Under the pieces are notes generated by a model, which saw only the letters and a list, made by a program, of their open reading frames with translations, made no database searches and had not been told where the DNA came from. From Microbacterium fluvii (GTDB lineage Bacteria; Actinomycetota; Actinomycetes; Actinomycetales; Microbacteriaceae), in the NCBI RefSeq assembly GCF_025515205.1, contig NZ_JAOPFX010000001.1, positions 806,001 through 870,000 of the forward strand: a DNA stretch of 64,000 nucleotides. Direction: 5' to 3'. A program made the translations under genes and the position numbers. Position 1 is the stretch's first letter. Each line of letters opens with the position of its first letter. This document shows, piece by piece, positions 43,473 through 52,353 of the stretch.

Positions 43473-46196
43473 TTGGCAACAGGCAAGAAGCTCGTCATCG
43501 TCGAGTCTCCGACGAAGATGAAGTCGATCCAGGGATACCTCGGCGACGGCTACGTCGTGAAGAGCTCCGTCGGTCACATCCGCGACCTCGCGAGCAAGAA
43601 GGACATCCCGGCCGAGAAGAAGGCCGCGTACGGCAAGTACTCGATCGACATCGACAACGACTTCGACCCCCTGTACGTTCCGAGCGACCGCGGCAAGAAG
43701 ACGGTCACCGAGCTTCGTCAGGCGCTCAAGGGGGTCGACGAGCTGCTGCTCGCCACCGATGAAGACCGCGAGGGCGAGGCCATCGCGTGGCACCTGCTCG
43801 AGACGCTCAAGCCCAAGGTGCCGGTGCGGCGCATGGTGTTCCACGAGATCACGAAAGACGCCATCCAGGCCGCCGTCGGCAACACGCGCGAGGTCGACAC
43901 CGCGCTCGTCGACGCGCAGGAGACCCGCCGCATCCTCGACCGCCTCTACGGGTGGGACGTCTCGCCCGTGCTGTGGCGCAAGATCGGCAGCGGGGCCGAG
44001 GGGCAGGCGCTGAGCGCCGGCCGCGTGCAGTCCGCCGCGACCCGCCTGGTCGTCGACCGCGAGCGCGAGCGCATGGCGTTCGTCAGTGCCGGCTATTGGG
44101 ACATCGAGACGCAGGCGATCCCTCGACGCACCGACGGACTGGCCGAGCACGACGCCTTCGCCGCCCGCCTGGCGCGCCTCGACGGTGCGTCGCTCGCCCG
44201 CGGCACCGACTTCGACGATCGCGGTCAGCTCAAGAAGGCCGTCGTCGTGCTCGACGAGGCGAAGGCCCACGCGCTCGCCGCCGCGCTGACCGAGGTGGCC
44301 ACGGCATCCGTCACCGCCGTCGAGGCGAAGCCCGGCACGCGCAGCCCGAAGCCGCCCTTCACGACCTCGACGCTGCAGCAGGAGGCCGGGCGCAAGCTCT
44401 CGATGAGCGCGAAGCACACGATGAGCGTCGCCCAGAGCCTCTACGAGCAGGGCTACATCACTTATATGCGCACCGACTCGATCTCGCTGAGCACGCAGGC
44501 CGTCCAGGCTGCGCGCGCCCAGGCGGTCGCGCTCTACGGCGACACGGCGGTGCCGGCGAACCCCCGCTCCTACAAGGGCAAGAGCAAGAATGCCCAGGAG
44601 GCCCACGAGGCGATCCGCCCGTCGGGCGAGACGTTCCGCACCCCCTCGCAGGTCTCGGGCAGCCTCAACCGCGACGAGCTGCGCCTCTATGACCTCATCT
44701 GGAAGCGCACCGTCGCCAGCCAGATGTCCGACGCGAAGTACGAGACGACGACCGTGACCCTCGAGGCCGCCGCCGCCGGGCAGCGCGCCGAGTTCACCGC
44801 TTCGGGCACCGTGTACACCTTCAAGGGCTTCCTGGAGGCCTACGAAGAGGGGCGCGACGAGAAGCGCAGCGATGCCGACAAGGCCGACGACCAGTCGCTG
44901 CCGGCGCTCGCCGTCGGAGACGAGCTGCGCCTTCGCGACGTCGAGCCCAAGGGCCACGCGACCAGCCCCAAGCCCCGCTACACCGAGGCGTCGCTCGTGA
45001 AGGCCCTCGAAGAGAAGGGCATCGGCCGCCCGTCCACCTTCGCGAGCATCATCGACGTCATCCTGAACCGCGGCTACGTCACCAAGCGCGGCCAGGCCCT
45101 CGTGCCCAGCTGGCTCGCCTTCAGCGTCGTGCGCCTGCTCGAAGAGCACTTCGCCGACCTCGTGGACTACGACTTCACGGCGGCGCTCGAAGACGACCTC
45201 GACGCGATCGCCCGCGGCGAGCAGGAGCGCAGCGCCTGGCTGCGCGAGTTCTACTTCGGCTCGGAGGCCCACACGGGGCTGCGCAACATCGTCGACAACC
45301 TCGGCGAGATCGACGCGCGCGAACTCAATGCGACCCCGATCACGGATGCCGCGACCCTGCGATTCGGCAAGTACGGCCCCTACCTCGACGTGGTCGACCC
45401 GGCGAACCCCGAGGCGCCGCCTCGGCGGGTGAACATCCCGGAAGACCTCGCACCCGACGAGCTGACCCCTGCCAAGGCGCAGGAGCTGATCGACGCCCCG
45501 GTCGCCGGGGACCGCGTGCTCGGCGAGAACCCCGACAACGGCAAGGTCATCGTCGTCAAAGACGGCCGTTACGGCCCCTATGTGCAGGAGCTCGAGCCCG
45601 TCGACGAGCAGGTCGACGCCGCCACCGGCGAGGTCGTCGAGGCGCCGAAGAAGAAGGGCGCCAAGAAGGATGCTGCGCCCAAGCCCCGCACGGCGTCGCT
45701 GTTCAAGACCATGTCGGTGGACACGATCGACCTCGACGCCGCACTGCAGCTGCTCTCGCTGCCGCGGGTCGTCGGTGCCGATCCCGCCACCGGCGAGGAG
45801 ATCACGGCCCAGAACGGCCGCTACGGTCCGTACCTGAAGAAGGGCACCGACTCGCGCTCGCTCGACACCGAGCAGCAGCTGTTCGACATCACGCTCGACG
45901 AGGCGCTGGAGCGCTACGCGCAGCCCAAGTACGGCGCCAAGCGCGCCTCGAGTGCGCTCAAGGAGTTCGACGCGGATCCGGTCAGCGGCAAGCCGATCCG
46001 CATCCGCGACGGTCGTTTCGGCGCCTACGTCACCGACGGCGAGACCAACGTCACGATCCCTCGCGGGGTCACCGTCGACGAGATCACCTTCGAGCGGGCG
46101 GTCGAGATGATCGCCGAGAAGCGCGCGAAGGGCCCCGCCCCCAAGCGCACGACCCGCAAGGCTCCCGCCCGCAAGACGGCGGCCGCGAAGAAGTGA
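43473..46196 (+). CDS. topA: DNA topoisomerase I
   Basis: A 907-residue type IA topoisomerase relaxing negative supercoils. The Toprim domain begins KKLVIVESPTKMKSIQGYLGDGYVVKSSVGHIRDL and has LATDEDREGEAIAWHLLE. The active site is YITYMRTDSIS with nucleophile Tyr331. The C-terminal region has TopA_Cter repeats (GRYGPYV, GRYGPYLKKG, GRFGAYV) and ends in a Lys-rich tail without zinc fingers, as in actinobacteria. The TTG at 43473 is chosen because AAAGGA ends 8-9 nt upstream and the protein then begins at the conserved block; in-frame codons up to 43344 lie in tad-gene sequence. Its stop overlaps tmk. Confidence 0.95.
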   Translation: MATGKKLVIVESPTKMKSIQGYLGDGYVVKSSVGHIRDLASKKDIPAEKKAAYGKYSIDIDNDFDPLYVPSDRGKKTVTELRQALKGVDELLLATDEDREGEAIAWHLLETLKPKVPVRRMVFHEITKDAIQAAVGNTREVDTALVDAQETRRILDRLYGWDVSPVLWRKIGSGAEGQALSAGRVQSAATRLVVDRERERMAFVSAGYWDIETQAIPRRTDGLAEHDAFAARLARLDGASLARGTDFDDRGQLKKAVVVLDEAKAHALAAALTEVATASVTAVEAKPGTRSPKPPFTTSTLQQEAGRKLSMSAKHTMSVAQSLYEQGYITYMRTDSISLSTQAVQAARAQAVALYGDTAVPANPRSYKGKSKNAQEAHEAIRPSGETFRTPSQVSGSLNRDELRLYDLIWKRTVASQMSDAKYETTTVTLEAAAAGQRAEFTASGTVYTFKGFLEAYEEGRDEKRSDADKADDQSLPALAVGDELRLRDVEPKGHATSPKPRYTEASLVKALEEKGIGRPSTFASIIDVILNRGYVTKRGQALVPSWLAFSVVRLLEEHFADLVDYDFTAALEDDLDAIARGEQERSAWLREFYFGSEAHTGLRNIVDNLGEIDARELNATPITDAATLRFGKYGPYLDVVDPANPEAPPRRVNIPEDLAPDELTPAKAQELIDAPVAGDRVLGENPDNGKVIVVKDGRYGPYVQELEPVDEQVDAATGEVVEAPKKKGAKKDAAPKPRTASLFKTMSVDTIDLDAALQLLSLPRVVGADPATGEEITAQNGRYGPYLKKGTDSRSLDTEQQLFDITLDEALERYAQPKYGAKRASSALKEFDADPVSGKPIRIRDGRFGAYVTDGETNVTIPRGVTVDEITFERAVEMIAEKRAKGPAPKRTTRKAPARKTAAAKK

Positions 46197-46825
46197 GCGA
46201 CCGCACCCCCGGCGGGCTGTGGATCACCTTCGAGGGCGGTGACGGCTCGGGCAAGACGACCCAAGCGGCCCTGCTGCAGGAGTGGTTCGAGAAGCAGGGC
46301 CGCGTCGTCGTGCGCACCCGGGAGCCTGGCGGTACCGAGGTGGGTGTGCTCATCCGCGATATCGTGCTGCACCACCGCGGCGACATCGCCCCCCGTGCCG
46401 AGGCGCTGCTGTATGCCGCCGATCGTGCGCATCACGTCGAGACCCTGGTGCGCCCCGCACTCGCCCGCGGCGAGGTCGTCATCCAGGACCGCTACCTCGA
46501 CTCCTCCGTCGCCTATCAGGGCGCGGGGCGTGTGCTCGATGCGGGCGAGATCCGCGACCTGTCGCTGTGGGCGACCGGGGGAGCGCTGCCCGACCTCACG
46601 GTGCTGCTCGACCTCGACCCTGCGCATGCCCGCGAACGGCTCGACGCCGACGACAAGCCGTTCGACCGCCTCGAGGCGGAGAAATCTGAGTTCCACCATC
46701 GCGTGCGCGACGCCTATCTCGCGCTCGCGGCGGCCGAACCCGAGCGATTCCTCGTGCTCGATGCGTCGCAGCCGATCGACGTCATCTCGGCGGAGGTTCG
46801 GGAGAGGCTCGCGGGCGCTCTCTGA
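46193..46825 (+). CDS. tmk: Thymidylate kinase (dTMP kinase)
   Basis: A 210-residue kinase converting dTMP to dTDP. The P-loop is FEGGDGSGKTTQAALLQEWF, the DRx motif is VIQDRYLDSSVAYQGAGR, and the LID region is RLDADDKPFDRLEAEKSEFHHRVRDAYLALA. Length is normal. GTG at 46193 overlaps the topA stop (GTGA), so the two form an operon. In related genomes holB usually follows; here a secreted-protein gene intervenes. Confidence 0.96.
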   Translation: MSDRTPGGLWITFEGGDGSGKTTQAALLQEWFEKQGRVVVRTREPGGTEVGVLIRDIVLHHRGDIAPRAEALLYAADRAHHVETLVRPALARGEVVIQDRYLDSSVAYQGAGRVLDAGEIRDLSLWATGGALPDLTVLLDLDPAHARERLDADDKPFDRLEAEKSEFHHRVRDAYLALAAAEPERFLVLDASQPIDVISAEVRERLAGAL

Positions 46826-46875
46826 GGCCTCCGCGGGGCTCTCAGGGGATGCACAGGAAGCTCTCCGTTTGTGCT

Positions 46876-46881
46876 TATAGT
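46876..46881 (+). promoter_or_regulatory. Candidate -10 box for the secreted repeat protein
   Basis: TATAGT in a locally AT-rich stretch (TTTGTGCTTATAGTTG) after tmk, about 80 nt before the ATG at 46960. No convincing -35 is visible. Local base composition is unlike the surrounding region. Confidence 0.4.
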
Positions 46882-46959
46882 TGACGCACTGTCGACACGA
46901 CTGGGGGTCGGCAGGTGCGCGACGACGCGCATGGTGACGACTCTTGGGGAGTTCTCTGT

Positions 46960-48930
46960 ATGGGTGAAACGGTGTTCGGCGTGTCTGCAAGGCGGAACGC
47001 GAGGAGTCGGCGAGGTCTGTGGGGCGGCGCGCTGACCACGGCCGCCGTCGTGGCTTCGATGATGGGCGCAGCTCCTGCCCTGGCCGACGAGGAGACGCCG
47101 GTCGTCGAGCCGGCCGCCTTCGCCTTCGACGGCGACCTGGTCGTCGACCAGACGATCATCGTCGAGCAGGTCGCGGGCGAGGCCGTCGTCGACGCCGACG
47201 TGCACTGGTTCGTGGGCGACGCCGAGACCGAGTTCGAGGTCACCGGGGCCGAGGCGGAGAACGACTTCGATCTGACGCTGCTGCCGGAGTGGCTGGGCGA
47301 GACGGTGTGGGCCACGGTCAGCTTCGGCGTCGACGAAGACGCGGCGCTGGTCGAGGTGGCCGGTGCCGGCGAGGTGGGTGCGGCATCGTTCACGACGGCG
47401 CCGACGCCGGTGATCTCGGGTGCGGCGAAGGTCGATTCGACGTTGACCGCGGTGACCGGTGAGTTCGTGCCGGCCGCGACCTCGTACGGCTACGCGTGGT
47501 CGATCGGCGGCGTTGTCGTCGGTGATGAGGCGACCTTCGTTCCGAGCGGTGCGCAGAAGGGCAAGAGCGTCACGGTGGCGGTCACGGGGTATCGCGACGG
47601 CTACCTCGATGAGACCCGCACGAGCGCCGCCGTCACGATCGGCGCGGCGAGCTTCACGTCGGCGCCTGCGCCGAAGATCAGCGGCACGGTGCGCGTGGGC
47701 AGCAAGCTGACGGCCGTGCCGGGCTCGTGGGCACCGGATGCGACCTTCACCTATGCGTGGAAGGTCGACGGCAAGAGCGCCGGCACCGCCGCGACGTTCA
47801 CCCCCTCGGCGAGCCAGCGCGGCAAGAAGCTGACCCTCACGGTCACCGCCTCGCGCAGCGGCTACACCTCGGCGTCGAAGACGACCTCCTCGGCCACCAT
47901 CGGCTATGGCGCCTTCTCGGCTCCGACGCCGAAGATCACGGGCACCGCGACGGTCGGCAGCACGCTCAAGGCGTCCGCCGGCACCTGGTCGCCGAAGGCC
48001 ACGTTGAGCTACCAGTGGCTGCGTGACGGCAAGGCGATCTCGAAGGCGACGAAGTCGTCGTACAAGCTGACCAGCAGCGACTGGAAGAAGAAGATCACCG
48101 TCAAGGTCACCGGCAAGGCGAGCGGCTACAGCACCAAGTCCGTGACCAGCTCCTCGGTGACGATCAGCAAGGCGTTCACCAAGGTGAAGACGCCCACGAT
48201 CTCGGGCACCACGCGCGTCGGTTTCACCCTCTCGGCGAAGGTGGCGGCCTGGTCGCCGACGGCGAGCTTCACCTACCAGTGGAAGCGCAGCGGCGTGGCG
48301 ATCTCTGGAGCGACCAAGAGCACGTATGTTCTCACCGCTGACGACTACGGGAAGACGATCACGGTGACCGTGACCGGCAAGAAGTCGGGCTACTACACCC
48401 GCACACTCACCAGCACCGCGACGGCGAAGATCACGATCGCAGCGAAGGACGGGGTCTACAAGGTCGGCACCGACATCAAGGCCGGCACCTACACCGTCAC
48501 TGCGGCGAGCGACTGCTATTGGGAGCGCGGCGACAGCACCTGGTCGTACGAGGACTACGAAGGAATTCTCGGCTGGGGTTACAGCTATGAAGGCACCCGG
48601 GCGATCGTGACCATCTCGAAGACCGACAAGGTCTTCTACACCGAGGGCTGCGGGGCGTGGGCACCGTATGCGTCGGTGGGCACTCCCGCCACGTCGTTCG
48701 GCGACGGCACCCACGAGGTCGGCGTGCACGTGCAGCCCGGTCTTTATGAAAGCAGCGAAACCGCGTGGGGCGGCTGCATCTGGGAGCTTGCATCCGGCTT
48801 CGGCGGCAGCGATGACGAGGTCATCGATTCCGACTATGTCGAGGAGGGAACGACGCAGATCCGCATCTACCCGGAAGACACTGCCGTGATCTCGTGGGAC
48901 TGCGGCACCTGGACCCGCATCAGCGACTGA
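46960..48930 (+). CDS. Secreted protein with four Ig-like repeats and a C-terminal duplicated domain
   Basis: A 656-residue exported protein. The signal peptide (Arg-rich n-region, then ALTTAAVVASMMGAAPALA) ends near residue 42. Four repeats of about 87 residues start near 142, 228, 315 and 403, each with P-xP-xISG-xxxVGSxL, a central YxWxxxG and GKxxTVxVTGxxxGY. Similar repeats occur in many actinobacterial surface proteins. The C-terminus (490-656) has two related units, DGVYKVGTDIKAGTY and DGTHEVGVHVQPGLY, each with paired Cys and Trp. GGGGAG lies 8 nt before the ATG at 46960; a GTG at 46915 is possible. No sortase signal; probably released or wall-associated. Function unknown. Confidence 0.75.
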   Translation: MGETVFGVSARRNARSRRGLWGGALTTAAVVASMMGAAPALADEETPVVEPAAFAFDGDLVVDQTIIVEQVAGEAVVDADVHWFVGDAETEFEVTGAEAENDFDLTLLPEWLGETVWATVSFGVDEDAALVEVAGAGEVGAASFTTAPTPVISGAAKVDSTLTAVTGEFVPAATSYGYAWSIGGVVVGDEATFVPSGAQKGKSVTVAVTGYRDGYLDETRTSAAVTIGAASFTSAPAPKISGTVRVGSKLTAVPGSWAPDATFTYAWKVDGKSAGTAATFTPSASQRGKKLTLTVTASRSGYTSASKTTSSATIGYGAFSAPTPKITGTATVGSTLKASAGTWSPKATLSYQWLRDGKAISKATKSSYKLTSSDWKKKITVKVTGKASGYSTKSVTSSSVTISKAFTKVKTPTISGTTRVGFTLSAKVAAWSPTASFTYQWKRSGVAISGATKSTYVLTADDYGKTITVTVTGKKSGYYTRTLTSTATAKITIAAKDGVYKVGTDIKAGTYTVTAASDCYWERGDSTWSYEDYEGILGWGYSYEGTRAIVTISKTDKVFYTEGCGAWAPYASVGTPATSFGDGTHEVGVHVQPGLYESSETAWGGCIWELASGFGGSDDEVIDSDYVEEGTTQIRIYPEDTAVISWDCGTWTRISD

Positions 48931-48937
48931 TCGATCA

Positions 48938-48969
48938 GGACGGGGCCGCCGCGCGCGGCGGCCCCGTCC
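48938..48969. terminator. 32-bp perfect palindrome, probable bidirectional GC-rich terminator
   Basis: GGACGGGGCCGCCGCG followed directly by its reverse complement, just after the repeat-protein stop and before holB. There is no T-run, as is common for actinobacterial terminators. Confidence 0.65.
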
Positions 48970-48993
48970 CACCCCGCCGGTAGGCTGGAGCCC

Positions 48994-50148
48994 ATGACCC
49001 TCGCGCCCGACATCGCCGTGCCGTGGGGGGCCGTGTGGGGGCAGGACGACGCGCTGGCGACACTGCAGGCGGCGGCATCCGACCCCGCCTCGATGACCCA
49101 CGCCTGGCTCATCACGGGTCCGCCCGGGTCCGGCCGCTCGACCCTCGCCACCGCGTTCGCTGCGGCGCTCATCGCCGAGCCCGGTGACGAGGCGGCGATG
49201 CGCCAGGTGATCGCCGGCACCCACCCTGATCTCACTGCCCTGCGCACCGAGGCCGTCGTCATCCGCATCGAAGAGGCCAGACGTCTGGTCGAACGCGCCT
49301 CCTATGCGCCCTCGCTCGGCCGGCACCGCGTGATCGTCGTCGAAGACGCCGACCGCATGACCGAGCGCACCTCGAACGTGCTGCTCAAGGCGCTCGAAGA
49401 GCCCCCCGAGCAGACCGTCTGGGTGCTGTGTGCGCCGAGCGAGGCCGACCTGCTTCCCACCATCCGCTCGCGGGTGCGCACGCTGCGCCTGCGCGAGCCC
49501 GGCATCGCCGACGTGGCGCGGCTGATCGTCTCGCGCACCGGCGCCGCGCCCGAGGTCGCCGAGCAGGCTGCGCGGCACGCGCAGCGGCACATCGGCATGG
49601 CGCAGCGACTGGCGACGGATGCCGACGCCCGCGCCCGCCGCGACGACACGCTGCGCGGGGTGCTGGGCGTGCGCGGCGTGGGTGACGCGGTCGAGGTCGC
49701 GGGCCGCATCGTGCAGTCGGCGACCGAAGACGCCAAGGCGCTGACGGCCGAACGCGACGCGAACGAGCGCGCCGCGCTGCTGCGCACCCTCGGCATCGCC
49801 GAAGGCGCGGCGGTGCCGCCCGCCGTGCGATCGCAGCTGTCGGCCCTGGAAGACGAGCAGAAGCGCCGAGCCACGCGGAGCCTGCGCGACGGCATCGATC
49901 GCGTGCTCACCGACCTGCAGTCGATGTTCCGCGACGTGCTCATGCTGCAGTTCGGCCGCGACGCCGAGCTCATCAACATCGAACTCGACGCCGATCTGCG
50001 TGCCCTGGCCGCCGCGTGGTCGCCTGAGCGCACCCTGACCGTCCTCGATCGCATCGCCGAGACGCGCCGCAATCTCGAGGGAAACGTCGCCCCCACCCTG
50101 GCCCTCGAAAGCATGCTCGTGACCGTCGCGAGCGGGAGAACCCCGTGA
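48994..50148 (+). CDS. holB: DNA polymerase III delta-prime subunit
   Basis: A 384-residue clamp-loader subunit. The P-loop is degenerate as usual for delta-prime (GPPGSGRSTLATAFAAAL, Arg for Lys). Next come RIEEARRLVERASYAPSLGRHRVIVVEDADRMTERTSNVLLKALEEPPEQTVWVL and the SRC-like PTIRSRVRTLRL. The four-cysteine zinc module normally after the P-loop is missing: only AEPGDEAAMRQVIAGTHPDL is left and one Cys exists in the whole chain. The ATG at 48994 follows TAGGCT (48981-48986) by 7 nt. The stop overlaps the hydrolase gene. Confidence 0.92.
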   Translation: MTLAPDIAVPWGAVWGQDDALATLQAAASDPASMTHAWLITGPPGSGRSTLATAFAAALIAEPGDEAAMRQVIAGTHPDLTALRTEAVVIRIEEARRLVERASYAPSLGRHRVIVVEDADRMTERTSNVLLKALEEPPEQTVWVLCAPSEADLLPTIRSRVRTLRLREPGIADVARLIVSRTGAAPEVAEQAARHAQRHIGMAQRLATDADARARRDDTLRGVLGVRGVGDAVEVAGRIVQSATEDAKALTAERDANERAALLRTLGIAEGAAVPPAVRSQLSALEDEQKRRATRSLRDGIDRVLTDLQSMFRDVLMLQFGRDAELINIELDADLRALAAAWSPERTLTVLDRIAETRRNLEGNVAPTLALESMLVTVASGRTP

Positions 50149-51689
50149 CCACATCCGCTCCGCGCCGCGCGCGCCTCGCCCTGGTCGCCGCTGTCGCGGC
50201 GGTGTCGCTGCTGCTGGGGGGCTGCGTGCCGCGCCCCGACGACGACGCCGCTCCGACGACGAGCCCGACCCCCGACACGACGGGCGTGGCGGCCGACCTG
50301 CTGCCGTTCTACGACCAGGCGCTCGACTGGGCGTCGTGCGACGACGGCTTCCAGTGCACGACGGTGACGGCGCCGCTGGACTGGAGCGACCCCTCCGCCG
50401 GAGAGATCGAGCTCGCCGTCATCCGTCATCGCGCGACGGGCGGCGAGCCGGTGGGATCGCTGCTGACCAACCCGGGGGGCCCGGGGGCGAGCGGACTCTC
50501 GTTCGTGCGCGACAGCCTGAGCGGCCTCGCCGGCCAGCGCGTCATCGACGCGTACGACGTCATCGGGTTCGACCCGCGCGGCGTGGGGGAGTCGACCGCC
50601 GTCACGTGCCTCGACGCCGCCGACATGGACTCCTACCTCTTCGACATCCCCCAGCATGAGCGCGCCAGCGACGCCTGGGAAGAAGAGCTCGATGCGCGCA
50701 ACCTCGAGTTCGCGCAGGCCTGCGATGCCAACAGCGACGGCATCCTTCCCTACATCACCACCGTGAACGCGGCGCGCGATCTCGACCTGCTGCGCGCCGT
50801 GCTGGGAGACGCGAAGCTGAACTACCTCGGCTACTCCTACGGCACGTTCCTCGGCGCGACCTTCGCCGAGCTCTATCCCGAGCGCGTCGGCCGTCTCGTG
50901 CTCGACGGCGCGATCGACCCGTCGGTGTCGGGCACCGAGGTGGGCATGACCCAGGCGACCGGCTTCGAGTCGGCGCTGCGCGCCTACATGGCCGACTGCC
51001 TCGGCGACGACGAGTGCCCCTTCCGCGGCACCGTGGACGATGCGATGGCCGACCTCGGCACACTGCTGGCGAGCGTCGACCGCTCGCCGCTGCCGGCATC
51101 CGACGGGCGCGAGCTCGGCGCCGACAGCCTCATGACGGCGATCGTGGCGGCGCTCTACTCGGAGTCGAGCTGGACCTACCTCACCCAGGCCCTCTCCGAC
51201 GCGATGCGGGGCGACGCCGACATGGCCTTCCTCCTCGCCGACTTCTACTACAACCGCGTCGACGGCGAGTATCTCGACAACTCCACGGAGGCCTTCCGCG
51301 CGTACAACTGCATGGACTACCCCGACGACACGACGGATGCCGAGCAGGACGCGATGGAGAAGCAGCTGGCCATCGACGCCCCGACGATCGCGCCGTACTG
51401 GACGGGACCCGACCCGTGCGAGCAGTGGCCCTATGAGGCCACCGGCACGCGGGGCGAGCTCACCGCCCCAGGCGCCGACCCGATCGTCGTCATCGGCACC
51501 ACCAACGACCCCGCGACGCCCTACGAGTGGGCGGTGTCGCTGGCCGACCAGCTGACCTCCGGCGTGCTGATCACCCGCGTGGGCGAGGGCCACACCGGCT
51601 ACAACAAGGGCAACGACTGCGTCGACGACGCCGTCGACGACTACCTCATCGACGGCGTCGTGCCCGAAGACGGCCTGCGCTGCGAGTGA
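50145..51689 (+). CDS. Lipoprotein alpha/beta hydrolase (TAP-like peptidase family)
   Basis: A 514-residue exported hydrolase. The signal peptide ends in a lipobox (SLLLGGC, Cys about 26), and a Thr/Pro linker follows. The oxyanion region is LLTNPGGPGASG, the nucleophile elbow is YLGYSYGTFLGATFAELYPERVGRLVLDGAIDPS, and the C-terminal TAP-like domain has VIGTTNDPATPYEWA (acid) and GEGHTGYNKGNDC (catalytic His). Relatives are Streptomyces tripeptidyl aminopeptidases and mycobacterial Hip1, so it probably trims peptides at the cell surface. GTG at 50145 overlaps the holB stop. Confidence 0.88.
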   Translation: MTTSAPRRARLALVAAVAAVSLLLGGCVPRPDDDAAPTTSPTPDTTGVAADLLPFYDQALDWASCDDGFQCTTVTAPLDWSDPSAGEIELAVIRHRATGGEPVGSLLTNPGGPGASGLSFVRDSLSGLAGQRVIDAYDVIGFDPRGVGESTAVTCLDAADMDSYLFDIPQHERASDAWEEELDARNLEFAQACDANSDGILPYITTVNAARDLDLLRAVLGDAKLNYLGYSYGTFLGATFAELYPERVGRLVLDGAIDPSVSGTEVGMTQATGFESALRAYMADCLGDDECPFRGTVDDAMADLGTLLASVDRSPLPASDGRELGADSLMTAIVAALYSESSWTYLTQALSDAMRGDADMAFLLADFYYNRVDGEYLDNSTEAFRAYNCMDYPDDTTDAEQDAMEKQLAIDAPTIAPYWTGPDPCEQWPYEATGTRGELTAPGADPIVVIGTTNDPATPYEWAVSLADQLTSGVLITRVGEGHTGYNKGNDCVDDAVDDYLIDGVVPEDGLRCE

Positions 51690-51693
51690 GGCC

Positions 51694-52353
51694 TCAGCGA
51701 CGCAGCACGCGGCGGGCGAGGGCGTTGCCCACGAACTGCACGCTCTGCACGATGACGATGATCACGAGCACGGCGGCCCACGTGACCGCCGGGTTGAACT
51801 GCTTGAACCCGTAGACGATCGCGAACTCGCCGAGGCCGCCTGCGGCGACGGCACCGGCCATCGCCGTCATGTCGACGAGGGCGACCACGACGAACGTGTA
51901 GCCGAGGATGAGCGGCCCGAGCGCTTCGCGCGGGACGAGGCGGAAGAGGATGCGCGACCGGCTCGCCCCCGTCGCCCGCGCGGCCTCGATGACCCCGGGG
52001 CGCACCGTGAGGAGGTTCTGCTCGACGATGCGGCTGATCGCGAACAGCGACGCGATCGTGATGGCGAAGATGCCGAAGGCGGGGCCGATGCCGGGAAGGC
52101 CGACGGCGCGAGCGAGCGGCTGGACGGCCGCCAGCAGGATCACGAACGGGATCGGGCGGAAGAAGTTGACGACGAAGTTGAGCACGCCGAACACCGCGCG
52201 GTTCGGGAAGAGGCTGCCGGGGCGCGTGGCGTAGAGGGCGAGACCCAGCAGCAGCCCGGCGATGCCGCCCAGGATCAGGGCGGCCGTGGCGACGTAGAGC
52301 GTCTCGACGGTCGCGGCGAGCAGCTCGGGAAGCAGGTCTGCGAGCCTATCCAC
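51694..52353 (-). CDS. metI: Methionine ABC transporter permease
   Basis: A 219-residue inner-membrane permease with five helices. The EAA loop reads VIEAARATGASRSRILFRLVPREALGPLILG, and the family-typical TAMAGAVAAGGLGEFAIVYGFKQF and NFFRPIPFVILLAA are present. It pairs with MetN and MetQ to import methionine. The GTG at 52353 overlaps the end of metN by 8 bases, so translation is coupled. It is the last gene of the operon and converges on the hydrolase gene. Confidence 0.93.
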   Translation of the reverse strand: MDRLADLLPELLAATVETLYVATAALILGGIAGLLLGLALYATRPGSLFPNRAVFGVLNFVVNFFRPIPFVILLAAVQPLARAVGLPGIGPAFGIFAITIASLFAISRIVEQNLLTVRPGVIEAARATGASRSRILFRLVPREALGPLILGYTFVVVALVDMTAMAGAVAAGGLGEFAIVYGFKQFNPAVTWAAVLVIIVIVQSVQFVGNALARRVLRR

